DNA of 7,473 bases from Methylocapsa sp. (GCA_003162995.1 PLUZ01000473.1:1-7473), one strand, 5' to 3'; shown: positions 1 to 7,075, counted from the first letter of the stretch. Notes: generated by a model from the sequence alone, not told the origin. Translations and numbers: made by a program.

Positions 1-85
1 CGAGGCCCGTAGCGGAGAATGCGCGGTAGAAATCCAGGGCCTTTAATTTGCGAGTTGCGGTCACCACAGTTGCGAGTTGCGTCAT
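1..85 (-). CDS. Possible 5' end of a minus-strand gene running off the left edge
   Basis: On the minus strand an ATG at 85-83 opens a frame with no stop to the window edge (28 codons, beginning MTQLATVVTATRKLK). It is preceded by an AGGA Shine-Dalgarno-like element about 5 bases upstream (minus-strand reading of 91-94). The product is not recognised. For: a sensible start signal and an open frame. Against: the stretch is very short, and the two copies of a direct 12-mer inside it fall in different frames, which is odd for coding sequence. A competing plus-strand frame covers 2-46. If real, the gene is divergent from the HTH gene at 350, and the bases between would be a shared promoter region. 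The SD lies inside a small inverted repeat (89-102), which could affect translation. Confidence 0.25.
   Translation of the reverse strand, partial: MTQLATVVTATRKLKALDFYRAFSATGL
48..81. repeat. Direct repeat of a 12-mer, two copies 22 bp apart
   Basis: TTGCGAGTTGCG occurs at 48-59 and again, identically, at 70-81. The sequences after each copy are also loosely alike (GTCACCACAG and TCATTCAG), so the unit may be about 20-22 bp. A 22-bp period is close to two helical turns, which would place both copies on the same DNA face, as for a tandem binding site. Only two copies are visible and no function can be assigned. Confidence 0.6.
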
Positions 86-88
86 TCA

Positions 89-102
89 GTTCCTACAGGA
101 AC
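89..102. repeat. Small inverted repeat GTTCCT-AC-AGGAAC
   Basis: Two 6-base arms (89-94 and 97-102) are perfect reverse complements around a 2-base centre. As RNA this gives a 5-bp stem with a 4-base loop. On the minus strand the arm containing AGGA sits just upstream of the candidate start at 85, so the hairpin could mask that ribosome binding site. A dyad this short can also occur by chance. Confidence 0.4.
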
Positions 103-317
103 GGTGTTTGCGGCCTATGCTGTTGGCCTTGCGGCCAGTCTTGCCCAAAGCGTGCGAATGGCCGTCAGGCCCTGGCGAACGGCTGGAGCCGGCGCAACCT
201 TCGAAAGCGGCGACTGACGCGTGTTTATATTGGATCAGGTCGGCGATCGTGCCAATTGGTCGGTTGGCGATTGGCTAGGTGATAGGGGGGTTACGGGAGT
301 TTCTGAGGTTCCGGCGA

Positions 318-349
318 AGGTCAAAAAGTTCTTGTCAAACTAATGACCT
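318..349 (+). promoter_or_regulatory. Nested inverted repeat directly before the HTH gene start
   Basis: AGGTCA (318-323) and TGACCT (344-349) are exact reverse complements. Inside them AGTT (327-330) and AACT (338-341) form a second pair of arms. Together they give a 10-bp stem with a 3x2 internal loop and a 7-base apical loop. The right arm ends on the base before the ATG at 350, and no separate Shine-Dalgarno is visible. The element could be a DNA operator, possibly for the HTH protein itself, or an mRNA hairpin at the start codon. Function is inferred from symmetry and position only. Confidence 0.4.
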
Positions 350-715
350 ATGAAAGTCTCCGAGGCCTCCATATCCCGAAATGGCTTCCGCCTCAAGACG
401 AGGCGTTTGTCGATTACAGCGGCTTTCTCGGACCCTGTCGATCACCGGGCGGCGTTGTTCGTTTACGGCGACAAAGCGAGAAATTTGAATTTTCCAGCTA
501 GGGAATCTGAGCACGTCACTCTCTCGCCGGAGGTTCTCAATTTGCTTGAGCGCCGAATGGCAGGGAAGCCCGCAGGGCCGGATAGCCGAAGAGCCTTCCT
601 GCCAGTCGACGAGGTTAAAAAGCTTTATGCAGATGGCCTTTCGATCCGACAAATCGCAAAACATTTCGGCTGCGTCTGGGGAACGGTGGAACGCGCGCTG
701 AAGCGGGAAGACTGA
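350..715 (+). CDS. Small protein with C-terminal recombinase-type helix-turn-helix
   Basis: The product has 121 residues. The N-terminal 80 or so match no family I recognise and show no signal peptide or membrane segment. The C-terminus is a clear helix-turn-helix: helix 1 around residues 86-95 (VDEVKKLYADG), helix 2 around 98-105 (SIRQIAKHFG) and a recognition helix around 109-119 (WGTVERALKR). The preceding basic linker RRMAGKPAGPDSRR and the LSIRQIAKHFG pattern resemble the DNA-binding tail of serine recombinases/invertases and Hin-like HTH domains. The catalytic resolvase domain is absent, so this is either a small DNA-binding regulator or a recombinase-tail relative. The ATG at 350 is the first in frame but lacks a visible Shine-Dalgarno, so the true start could lie further in. 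Codon use is less G/C-biased at third positions than in the helicase gene downstream, which would fit acquired DNA. The GST gene follows 83 bases later on the same strand, but they need not be co-transcribed. Confidence 0.6.
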   Translation: MKVSEASISRNGFRLKTRRLSITAAFSDPVDHRAALFVYGDKARNLNFPARESEHVTLSPEVLNLLERRMAGKPAGPDSRRAFLPVDEVKKLYADGLSIRQIAKHFGCVWGTVERALKRED

Positions 716-723
716 GAATACTC

Positions 724-747
724 TTCCACAGATAGTTCCACAGATAG
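724..747. repeat. Perfect tandem duplication of a 12-mer
   Basis: TTCCACAGATAG occurs at 724-735 and again at 736-747 with no spacer, then TTTCC begins a third, decayed copy. It lies 9 bases after the HTH gene stop and about 50 bases before the GST start. It could be a duplicated operator in the GST leader or a simple slippage duplication. Confidence 0.75.
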
Positions 748-784
748 TTTCCGGCGCACTCAGATGAGAAAACCAAATAAAATC

Positions 785-790
785 AAGGAG
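785..790 (+). promoter_or_regulatory. Ribosome binding site of the GST gene
   Basis: AAGGAG sits 8 bases before the ATG at 799 in an otherwise A-rich stretch. This near-consensus Shine-Dalgarno fixes the start codon. Confidence 0.75.
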
Positions 791-798
791 ACAAGTGC

Positions 799-1527
799 AT
801 GGCCTATGAACTCTATTACTGGCCCGGCATTCAAGGACGTGGCGAATTCGTCCGGCTGGCGTTGGAAGAAGCAGGTGCGGACTACATCGACGTCGCCCGC
901 GGCCCGGCCAGGGAGGACGCTGGTGTGGGCGCTCTGATGGCGGTTCTGGAACGAGAAAGCATCACGCATCCGCCATTTGCGCCGCCTTTCCTGAAGGACG
1001 GAGATGTCGTGATCGGCCAGACCGCCGCCATCCTGCTCTATCTCGGCGACCGTCACGCGCTGGCTCCAAGAGATGCGGAAAAACGGCTTTGGGTCCATCA
1101 GATCCAGCTCACCATCGCCGACCTTGTCGCGGAAGCTCACGATACGCATCATCCGTTGGGCGCCGATCTTTATTACGAGGAGCAGAAACCGGAAGCGTTG
1201 CGTCGCGCAAAGCATTTCCGGCAGGAGCGAATCCCAAAGTACCTCAACTGGTTTGAGAGCATATTGGCGCGTAATCCAAAGGGCGATAAGCACCTCGTCG
1301 GCAAGCGAGTAAGCTATGCCGATCTATCGCTCTTCCAAATCGTCGAAGGCCTGCTTTACGCCTTTCCGCGAGGGACGAAGACAAGTCTTGCCGAGGTTCC
1401 GCGCGTGGAGGCTCTGCATCAGAGAATTGCGCAACGTCCGCGAATCCGCGCCTATTTGAACAGCGGCCGCCGCCTCGCATTCAACGAGCAGGGGATATTC
1501 CGCCATTATCCCGAACTCGACGGATAA
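799..1527 (+). CDS. Glutathione S-transferase family protein (Tyr-type)
   Basis: This 242-residue protein has a cytosolic GST layout and probably conjugates or transfers glutathione to electrophilic substrates; the substrate is unknown. The N-terminal thioredoxin-like domain (about 1-85) begins ELYYWPGIQGRGEFVRLAL, as in sigma/alpha/mu-like GSTs, and Tyr7 aligns with their catalytic Tyr. The cis-proline is in PPFLKDGD (Pro63), and the glutathione gamma-glutamyl contact is QTAAILLYL (Gln74, Thr75). The helical C-terminal domain (about 92-215) carries the N-capping box VSYAD (Ser172 to Asp175). A His/Tyr-rich stretch at 113-131 (HDTHHPLGADLYYEEQKPE) seems typical of one bacterial and fungal GST subgroup and may line the electrophile pocket. 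It has a strong RBS and stands alone, so it may be transcribed from its own promoter in the gap after the HTH gene. Family confidence is high; specific class and substrate confidence are low. Confidence 0.9.
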   Translation: MAYELYYWPGIQGRGEFVRLALEEAGADYIDVARGPAREDAGVGALMAVLERESITHPPFAPPFLKDGDVVIGQTAAILLYLGDRHALAPRDAEKRLWVHQIQLTIADLVAEAHDTHHPLGADLYYEEQKPEALRRAKHFRQERIPKYLNWFESILARNPKGDKHLVGKRVSYADLSLFQIVEGLLYAFPRGTKTSLAEVPRVEALHQRIAQRPRIRAYLNSGRRLAFNEQGIFRHYPELDG

Positions 1528-1582
1528 GGCTGTTCAGCGCCTGTTCTTCCGTGAAAAATCGATTTCGCCGGATTGCTTGTCG

Positions 1583-1604
1583 CCCTGTGGGCATCCACAT
1601 AGGG
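1583..1604 (+). terminator. Possible hairpin terminator after the GST gene
   Basis: CCCTGTGG (1583-1590) can pair with CCACATAGGG (1595-1604) across a GCAT loop, leaving a 2-base AT bulge. It lies 56 bases past the GST stop. The nearest T-run (1624-1629) is about 20 bases further on, so it is not a classical intrinsic terminator. It may still be a transcript-end structure. Confidence 0.25.
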
Positions 1605-1651
1605 TCATGTCTTTCATCATTCTCTTTTTGCCGTGCTGGACTCCACTCCCT

Positions 1652-1679
1652 TTGGCTTCGCGGCCAGGTGCGCTATTCT
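1652..1679 (+). promoter_or_regulatory. Candidate sigma-70-type promoter for the helicase gene
   Basis: TTGGCT (1652-1657) and TATTCT (1674-1679) each match 4 of 6 consensus bases with a 16-base spacer. Transcription would begin near 1686. That lies downstream of the GTG at 1633 and upstream of the GTG at 1711, so the element supports the later start. It is a pattern match only. Confidence 0.3.
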
Positions 1680-1710
1680 GCTTTTCCATGTGCCACAGCG
1701 ACTTTGCCTC

Positions 1711-4700
1711 GTGAACGCAGCGTCTATCTTGCATCCGGCGGTTGCCGCCTGGTTTGAGCGCCGGTTCCATGTGCCTACGGCGGCGCAGGCCGAAGCGTGG
1801 CCGGCGATCCGGGCTGGCGAGCACGTCCTGGTTGCCGCGCCGACCGGGTCAGGCAAGACCCTGGCCGCCTTTCTCGCCGCGATCGACAGCCTCGTGCGGC
1901 AAGGGCTCGAAGGAAGCCTCGAGGACGCGACGCAAATCGTCTATGTCTCGCCCCTTAAGGCGCTATCGAACGACATCGAGAAAAACCTCGAAGAACCACT
2001 TGCCGGTATCCGCGAGGCCTTGCGCGAGCACGGTCTCCCCGATGTCGAAATCCGCACCTTGGTGCGCACGGGTGATACACCGCAGGGCGAACGCACAAAG
2101 ATGCGCCGGCGTCCGCCCCATATCCTCGTTACCACGCCGGAGTCGCTTTACATCCTGCTGACGTCGGAGTCGGGCCGCAAGATGTTGGCGTCAACCCGGA
2201 CCGTGATCGTCGACGAGATCCACGCCTTGGCACCAAACAAACGCGGCGCGCATCTTGCGCTGTCCCTCGAGCGCTTGTCTGCCCTTTGCGGCGATCGCTT
2301 GCTGCGGGTGGGTTTGTCGGCGACGCAGAAGCCGGTCGAGGATATCGCGCATTTTCTGACAGGGGCCGCAAGCGCCGGGTGCAAGATTATCGACACCGGC
2401 CATCGCAGGGCGCGCGACCTCGCCATCGCGCTTCCCCCTTCGCCGCTCGAAGCCGTCATGGCGGGCGAAGTCCGGGAGCTGGTCCATGACCAGCTCGCCC
2501 GGCTGATCGACGATCATCGCACGACTCTCGTCTTTGTGAATACCCGCCGCATGGCCGAGCGAACGGCCCGCGCCTTGTCCGAGCGCTTGGGCACCGATCA
2601 GATTACCGCGCATCATGGCAGCATGGCCAAGGAGCAGAGGCGCGACGCCGAGCATCGTCTCAAGCAGGGCAAGCTCAAAGCGCTTGTCGCAACCGCTTCG
2701 CTCGAACTCGGCATCGACATCGGCGATGTCGATTTGGTTTGTCAGATCGGTTCTCCGCGCTCGATCGCGAGTTTCTTGCAAAGGGTCGGGCGCTCGGGAC
2801 ATGCGGTCGATGGCATGCCCAAGGGCCGCCTGTTCCCGCTCTCGCGCGACGATTTGGCCGAATGCGCGGCGCTGCTCGATAGTGTCCGCCGGGGCGAGCT
2901 CGACCGGCTCGAAATCCCCGAGCAACCGCTCGATGTCCTCGCCCAACAGATCGCCGCAGAAGTGGCGGCGCGGGAATGGCATGAGGACGAGCTCCTGGCC
3001 TTGCTGCGGCGCGCCTGGCCCTATCGCAATCTGACCCGCGCCGATTTTGAAAGCGTGGTTCTCATGCTTGCCGAAGGCTTCAGCACAAAGCGCGGCCGGC
3101 GCGGCGCCTTGATCCATCATGACGCCGTCAACCGTATCCTGCGCGGCCGGCGCGGAGCGCGCTTGACCGCGATGACTTCCGGCGGCGCTATCCCCGACAA
3201 CGCCGATTACCGCGTCCTTATCGAGCCGGGCAATCTCTTCATCGGCAGTGTGCATGAGGATTTTGCCGTCGAAAGCATGGCCGGCGATATTTTCCAACTC
3301 GGCAATCAGTCCTATCGCATTTTGCGTGTCGAGCGCGGCACCGTCCGTGTTGCAGACGCGCATGGAACGCCGCCCAACATTCCATTTTGGCTTGGCGAAG
3401 CGCCGGGGCGCACGGATGAGCTGTCGCAATCGGTGTCGAGGCTGCGGGCGGAGATCGCAACGCGATTGTCGCATGCCGGGGCCGGGGAGGGCGCCTTGCG
3501 CTGGCTTTGCGAGGAGGTTGGCCTCACCGAACCTGCCGCCAAGGAACTCGTGGAATATCTTGCCGCGGGCCATGCGGCCTTGGGCTGTCTGCCGACGCAA
3601 GACACTCTTGTCTTCGAGCGCTTCTTTGACGAATCCGGAGGCATGCAGCTCGTCATCCATTCGCCCTATGGAAGCCGTGTCAACCGGGCCTGGGGTCTCG
3701 CGCTGCGCAAGCGCTTTTGCCGCAAGTTCAATTTCGAGCTGCAGGCCGCCGCGACGGACGACAATATTCTGCTCTCACTGACCGCGGCCCATAGCTTCGA
3801 GCTCGCCGATGTGCAGCGGTATTTGCATTCGACAAACGTGCGTACCGTGCTGATCCAAGCATTGCTCGATGCACCGATGTTTCTGACGCGCTGGCGCTGG
3901 GTTGCGGGCGTGGCTCTTGCGCTGCCGCGCTTTCGAGGCGGCAGGAAAGTCCCGGCTTACCTCGCGCGGATGGACGCCGAGGATCTCGTCGGGGCCGTAT
4001 TTCCAGACCAGCTCGCCTGCGCTGAAAACCTTGTTGGCGAGCGTGAAATTCCCGATCATCCCCTGGTCCGCCAAACCATCGGCGATTGCCTCACCGAGGC
4101 CATGGATATCGCCGGTCTGGAACGGCTGCTAAGAGCACTCGAATCGGGCGCAATTCACGTTGTCGCGCGCGATCTGACCGCGCCTTCGCCGCTTGCGCTT
4201 GAAGTGCTCTCGGCGCGTCCCTACGCATTTCTCGACGACGCGCCTCTGGAAGAGCGCCGGGCCCAGGCCGTCATGGCGCGGCGGTGGCTCGCGCCTGAGA
4301 CCGCCGCCGATCTTGGCCGGCTCGATCCGGAAGCGATCGCCCGCGTGCGCGAAGAGGCCTGGCCCGACGCTACCAACGTTGATGAATTGCATGACGCCCT
4401 TGTGTGGCTCAGCTTCCTGACCGAGGAAGAAGCCGAGACCAGAACGGGCTGGAATGCTTGGCTCGCCGAGCTTGGGCGTGCGCATCGCGCCGCCCGCATC
4501 GTGGCGCCGGGGGCGACACTTTGGATCGCCGCTGAGCGCATTTCCCAATTTGGCGCCTTCTGGCCAGGAGCAAGGCTCGAACCGGCGATTGCGGCGCCTC
4601 CCGGTCATGCTGGACAGGACTGGTCGTCGGATGCGGCCCTGATCGAGATTCTGCGCGGGCGGCTCGAGGGTTTGGGGCCCGTCACGGTGGAAGCGCTCGC

Positions 4701-6069
4701 GGCGCCGCTTGGCATTGAAAACGTCCCCGTCTGCACGGCGCTCGCGGCGCTTGAAGCGGAAGGCTTTGCCATGCGCGGCCATTTTACGCCGATGGCAATC
4801 GCGGAAGAATGGTGCGACCGCCGGCTGCTCGCGAGAATCCACCACTATACGGTCAAACGGCTGCGCGCCGAGATCGAGCCCGTCTCCGCCCGCGATTTCC
4901 TGCGCTTTCTGCTCGCTTGGCAGCGGTTGACACCGAATATGCGTATGGAAGGACCGGATGCGCTCAAGACCATTGTCGAGCAGCTTGAAGGTTTCGAGGC
5001 GCCAGCCGGGGCTTGGGAGACCGAGATTCTACCGGCGCGCCTAGAAAACTACGACCCGGCTTGGCTCGACGATCACTGCTTGGCCGGGCGCATCGCTTGG
5101 GCGAGGTTGCGGCCAATCAGCGAACGGCTGAATGGCAGCGAGCGCAATCCGGCGCCAGCGCCTCTCCGCACGACGCCGATTACTTTGCTCAGCCGCCGTC
5201 ACGCGCAGCTTTGGGCGTCCCTTTCACCGGCGGGAGAAAGCGTTGCGCAGAGCGTCCGGGCGCAAGCCATTGCCGGCTTCATACGGGAGCATGGCGCATC
5301 CTTCTTTGATGAGATAGTTGAAGGCACAGGCTTATTGCGATCGCAAGCCGAGGAAGCGCTTGCCGAGCTCGTTGCCATCGGCCTCGTGAATTCGGACAGT
5401 TTTGGCGGGCTGCGAGCGCTGCTCGTGCCGTCTGACCTGCGCAGATCAACCACACGCGCCGGGCACCGGCGGCGCAATGTGGCATTCAGCATGGAGCAAT
5501 CGGGCCGCTGGGCATTGGCCCGCCGGGTCCGGCCGCTATCGGCAGGGCCGCAGGCGGAAGCGGACGCCGTCGAACATGTGGCACGCACATTGTTGCGGCG
5601 TTACGGTGTTGTCTTCCGGCGTCTCCTTGAGCGGGAGGCCGCTTGGTTGCCCCAGTGGCGGGATCTGCTGCGCGTTTATCGCAAGCTAGAAGCGCGCGGA
5701 GATATTCGCGGCGGCCGCTTTGTCGCCGGCTTCGCGGGCGAGCAATTCGCACTGCCCGAGGCGATCGGCATGTTGCGCGAGGTCCGGCGTGAGCCGCTTA
5801 CAGGCGAGACAGTCTCGCTGTCGGGGGCAGATCCTCTCAATCTTGCAGGTATCCTGACCCCGGGGGCGAAGCTGCCCGCGCTTACCGGCAGCCGGCTCCT
5901 CTACCGGGACGGTTTTCCGATCGCGATGCTGGCAAGCGGCGAAGTGCAATTTTTCGAGACTCTCGATGCCGGCAGTGAGTGGGCGCTCCGGAAGGCCTTG
6001 TTGCTGAGTGCGTCGCCTGGTCCCGGCGGAAACCTCCCCCGCAAGCACATTGCTGCGGGCGCGGCTTAA
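1711..6069 (+). CDS. lhr: Long-form Lhr-type superfamily 2 ATP-dependent DNA helicase
   Basis: From GTG 1711 the product has 1452 residues, near the 1,500 or so of long Lhr proteins. The frame is open back to GTG 1633 (1478 residues), but those 26 extra residues look unconserved and neither start has a clear RBS. Counting from 1633, the RecA1 domain has a Q-like PTAAQAEAW (48-56), Walker A APTGSGKT (69-76), SPLKAL (106-111), TTPESL (167-172), DEIH (194-197) and SAT (229-231). RecA2 has LVFVNTRR (299-306), HHGS (327-330), the [10 protein letters not shown] region (358-367) and QRVGRSGH (383-390). A winged helix and the Lhr-specific beta-barrel follow, including [12 protein letters not shown] (676-687) and [14 protein letters not shown] (863-876). 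Residues from about 900 form the long C-terminal domain which, in this family, holds winged helices related to AlkZ/YcaQ glycosylases. Known relatives are 3'-to-5' ATP-dependent translocases/helicases linked to DNA repair, and E. coli Lhr is reported to have uracil-DNA glycosylase activity. No frameshift is seen. It converges on the SDR gene, and no ligD or nuclease partner is adjacent. Confidence 0.93.
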   Translation: MNAASILHPAVAAWFERRFHVPTAAQAEAWPAIRAGEHVLVAAPTGSGKTLAAFLAAIDSLVRQGLEGSLEDATQIVYVSPLKALSNDIEKNLEEPLAGIREALREHGLPDVEIRTLVRTGDTPQGERTKMRRRPPHILVTTPESLYILLTSESGRKMLASTRTVIVDEIHALAPNKRGAHLALSLERLSALCGDRLLRVGLSATQKPVEDIAHFLTGAASAGCKIIDTGHRRARDLAIALPPSPLEAVMAGEVRELVHDQLARLIDDHRTTLVFVNTRRMAERTARALSERLGTDQITAHHGSMAKEQRRDAEHRLKQGKLKALVATASLELGIDIGDVDLVCQIGSPRSIASFLQRVGRSGHAVDGMPKGRLFPLSRDDLAECAALLDSVRRGELDRLEIPEQPLDVLAQQIAAEVAAREWHEDELLALLRRAWPYRNLTRADFESVVLMLAEGFSTKRGRRGALIHHDAVNRILRGRRGARLTAMTSGGAIPDNADYRVLIEPGNLFIGSVHEDFAVESMAGDIFQLGNQSYRILRVERGTVRVADAHGTPPNIPFWLGEAPGRTDELSQSVSRLRAEIATRLSHAGAGEGALRWLCEEVGLTEPAAKELVEYLAAGHAALGCLPTQDTLVFERFFDESGGMQLVIHSPYGSRVNRAWGLALRKRFCRKFNFELQAAATDDNILLSLTAAHSFELADVQRYLHSTNVRTVLIQALLDAPMFLTRWRWVAGVALALPRFRGGRKVPAYLARMDAEDLVGAVFPDQLACAENLVGEREIPDHPLVRQTIGDCLTEAMDIAGLERLLRALESGAIHVVARDLTAPSPLALEVLSARPYAFLDDAPLEERRAQAVMARRWLAPETAADLGRLDPEAIARVREEAWPDATNVDELHDALVWLSFLTEEEAETRTGWNAWLAELGRAHRAARIVAPGATLWIAAERISQFGAFWPGARLEPAIAAPPGHAGQDWSSDAALIEILRGRLEGLGPVTVEALAAPLGIENVPVCTALAALEAEGFAMRGHFTPMAIAEEWCDRRLLARIHHYTVKRLRAEIEPVSARDFLRFLLAWQRLTPNMRMEGPDALKTIVEQLEGFEAPAGAWETEILPARLENYDPAWLDDHCLAGRIAWARLRPISERLNGSERNPAPAPLRTTPITLLSRRHAQLWASLSPAGESVAQSVRAQAIAGFIREHGASFFDEIVEGTGLLRSQAEEALAELVAIGLVNSDSFGGLRALLVPSDLRRSTTRAGHRRRNVAFSMEQSGRWALARRVRPLSAGPQAEADAVEHVARTLLRRYGVVFRRLLEREAAWLPQWRDLLRVYRKLEARGDIRGGRFVAGFAGEQFALPEAIGMLREVRREPLTGETVSLSGADPLNLAGILTPGAKLPALTGSRLLYRDGFPIAMLASGEVQFFETLDAGSEWALRKALLLSASPGPGGNLPRKHIAAGAA

Positions 6070-6082
6070 ATGATCCTTCCCC

Positions 6083-6094
6083 GGCGAAAACGCC
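6083..6094. terminator. Weak hairpin between convergent genes
   Basis: GGCG (6083-6086) and CGCC (6091-6094) flank an AAAA loop in the 41-base gap between the helicase stop and the SDR stop. The position fits a shared terminator, but the 4-bp stem and lack of a following T-run on either strand make it weak. Confidence 0.2.
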
Positions 6095-6110
6095 AAGCGA
6101 AACGTCAAGC

Positions 6111-6947
6111 CTAGAAGCCTGCCAAGGCTGCGCTGCGCTCCCAGAGCAACATCGCAGCCCTGTCGTCCAGTGCCGCTTGCGACGGCGTAACCGGGCGGCA
6201 TTTGTAGAAATACGCGCCAGTCGTTTCAGCCACATCTGGAGAAGAGGCGAGATAGACAAGCGTTTCCGCGCCTTTCTCGGGGGAGATCGCGAAGAGCTTG
6301 GCCAGACCGATGAATCGCGAGATCAGGCCGCCGCTTTGATCGCCGAAGCGGGTGGCGACGAAACCTGGATGCAGGCAATTGGCGGTAACGCCCGTGCCAT
6401 GCAGGCGGCGGGCGAACTCGCGGGTGAACAGAATGTTGCAAAGCTTGGAGCGGCTGTAGGCTTTCATCGCACTGAAATCCTTTACCAATTGAAGGTCCTC
6501 GAAATCGAGCCTCGCTCCACGATGCGCACCCGAAGAGGTGTTGATGACACGCGCGGGCGCCGAGGCCTGGAGCCGTTCGCGCAAACCTTCGGTGACCACG
6601 AAATAGGCCATGTGGTTCAGCGCGAAGGTATATTCGAGCCCATCCCCGGTGAGCTGCCGGCTGCCGAACATAGCCCCCGCATTGTTGATCAAGACGTCAA
6701 TGCGCGGCTCACTTCCGGCGATTTGAGCGGCCACGCGCTTCATCTCTGGGATGCGCGCCAGATCGGCATAATGGACCGTGTGGGCGAGGCTGGGTGCCCT
6801 TTCGCGAAGCTGCGCCAGTGTCGCCTCCCCGCGTGACTTGTCTCTCGCGATCAATACGATCCGGGCGCCCATTTGCGCGAGCTGTTCCACCGCAATCTCG
6901 CCAATCCCCGATGTGCCGCCGGTGATAACCACGGTCTTGCCCTTCAT
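6111..6947 (-). CDS. Short-chain dehydrogenase/reductase, retinol-dehydrogenase-like
   Basis: This 278-residue single-domain protein has a complete classical SDR set: cofactor loop TGGTSGIG (9-16), the acidic turn YADL (60-63), NNAG (88-91), active-site Asn111, Ser139 in INTSSG, and Tyr164/Lys168 in YSRSK, then HPG (193-195). Arg35 after the second beta strand (LIARD) suggests preference for NADP(H). The stretches LDFEDLQ and SKLCNILFTREFARRL are typical of the retinol dehydrogenase/WWOX/protochlorophyllide-reductase-like branch. Bacterial members are often annotated as 'oxidoreductase', with unknown carbonyl or alcohol substrates. No N-terminal membrane anchor is present, so it should be cytosolic. 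The ATG at 6947-6945 is backed by a good RBS (AGGGAG, minus strand, 6960-6955, spacing 7). It is divergent from zwf and convergent with the helicase gene. Family call is firm; substrate unknown. Confidence 0.9.
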   Translation of the reverse strand: MKGKTVVITGGTSGIGEIAVEQLAQMGARIVLIARDKSRGEATLAQLRERAPSLAHTVHYADLARIPEMKRVAAQIAGSEPRIDVLINNAGAMFGSRQLTGDGLEYTFALNHMAYFVVTEGLRERLQASAPARVINTSSGAHRGARLDFEDLQLVKDFSAMKAYSRSKLCNILFTREFARRLHGTGVTANCLHPGFVATRFGDQSGGLISRFIGLAKLFAISPEKGAETLVYLASSPDVAETTGAYFYKCRPVTPSQAALDDRAAMLLWERSAALAGF

Positions 6948-6985
6948 ATGAATTCTCCCTTACGTCTTTGGCGTGCCTCTTGCTT

Positions 6986-6991
6986 ATCATA
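6986..6991 (-). promoter_or_regulatory. Candidate -10 element for the SDR gene
   Basis: Read on the minus strand this is TATGAT (5 of 6 consensus). It would start transcription near 6979, leaving a leader of about 32 bases with the RBS inside it. No convincing -35 is seen at the right distance, so an activator or a non-consensus -35 would be needed. Confidence 0.3.
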
Positions 6992-7008
6992 GTACCAGTG
7001 TTACATGA

Positions 7009-7022
7009 CACGCCTAGGCGTG
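7009..7022. promoter_or_regulatory. Perfect 14-bp palindrome in the SDR-zwf divergent region
   Basis: CACGCCTAGGCGTG reads the same on both strands with no spacer. Its right half lies in GGCGTGCC (7017-7024), which is repeated exactly at 6970-6977. A full palindrome plus an extra half-site 47 bp away, between two divergent genes, fits an operator for a dimeric regulator. It lies just upstream of the SDR candidate -10 and about 54 bases before the zwf start. The regulator is unknown. Confidence 0.45.
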
Positions 7023-7064
7023 CCGTGACGAGACCTTCGGCATGGCCGCGAACGGTACAGCCGC

Positions 7065-7073
7065 AAGGGGAAG
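7065..7073 (+). promoter_or_regulatory. Ribosome binding site of zwf
   Basis: AAGGGGAAG lies just before the ATG at 7076, with AGGGGA at suitable spacing. It decides the start over the earlier out-of-frame ATG at 7042. Confidence 0.65.
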
Positions 7074-7075
7074 CC

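Larger units (their letters stand above)
1..349. other. Left-end region without a confident gene; short repeats
   Basis: No open frame here looks like a conserved protein, and I see no tRNA or rRNA signature such as a T-loop GTTCRANNC motif. The region holds a direct 12-mer repeat (48-59 and 70-81), a small inverted repeat (89-102), a GC-rich hairpin TGGCC/GGCCA (124-128 with 133-137), arms GCCAAT/ATTGGC (251-256 with 270-275) and a dyad ending at 349. A plus-strand frame open from base 2 stops at the TAA at 44-46 and could be the tail of an upstream gene, but 14 codons are too few to judge. A minus-strand start at 85 is listed separately. The rest appears non-coding and may carry promoters for the flanking genes, although no good -35/-10 pair is visible. 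Confidence 0.5.

Noticed and set aside
19..282. Plus-strand open frame of 87 codons (and an overlapping 76-codon frame)
   Set aside because: Composition is Arg/Cys/Trp-rich as in random frames of GC-rich DNA, there is no ribosome site, and no family is recognisable.
1..349. Search for a tRNA, CRISPR array or insertion-sequence end
   Set aside because: There is no T-loop consensus or cloverleaf pairing, no regularly spaced repeats beyond two copies, and no terminal inverted repeats with a transposase.
335..664. Minus-strand open frame opposite the HTH gene
   Set aside because: It is the antisense shadow of the plus-strand gene, whose C-terminal helix-turn-helix is convincing; the minus product shows no domain.
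778..783. TAAAAT as a -10 element for the GST gene
   Set aside because: It touches the ribosome binding site, so a transcript from it would lack a usable Shine-Dalgarno.
760..1293. Minus-strand open frame opposite the GST gene
   Set aside because: The plus strand has a near-consensus RBS and GST active-site motifs; the minus product is unrecognisable.
2191..3660. 489-codon minus-strand open frame inside the helicase gene
   Set aside because: The plus frame here encodes helicase motifs V and VI and the following Lhr domains. The long minus frame is explained by strong GC third-position bias, and its product has no recognisable motifs.
5979..6836. 285-codon plus-strand open frame over the SDR gene
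   Set aside because: The minus strand encodes all SDR motifs with a good RBS; the plus frame is a shadow.
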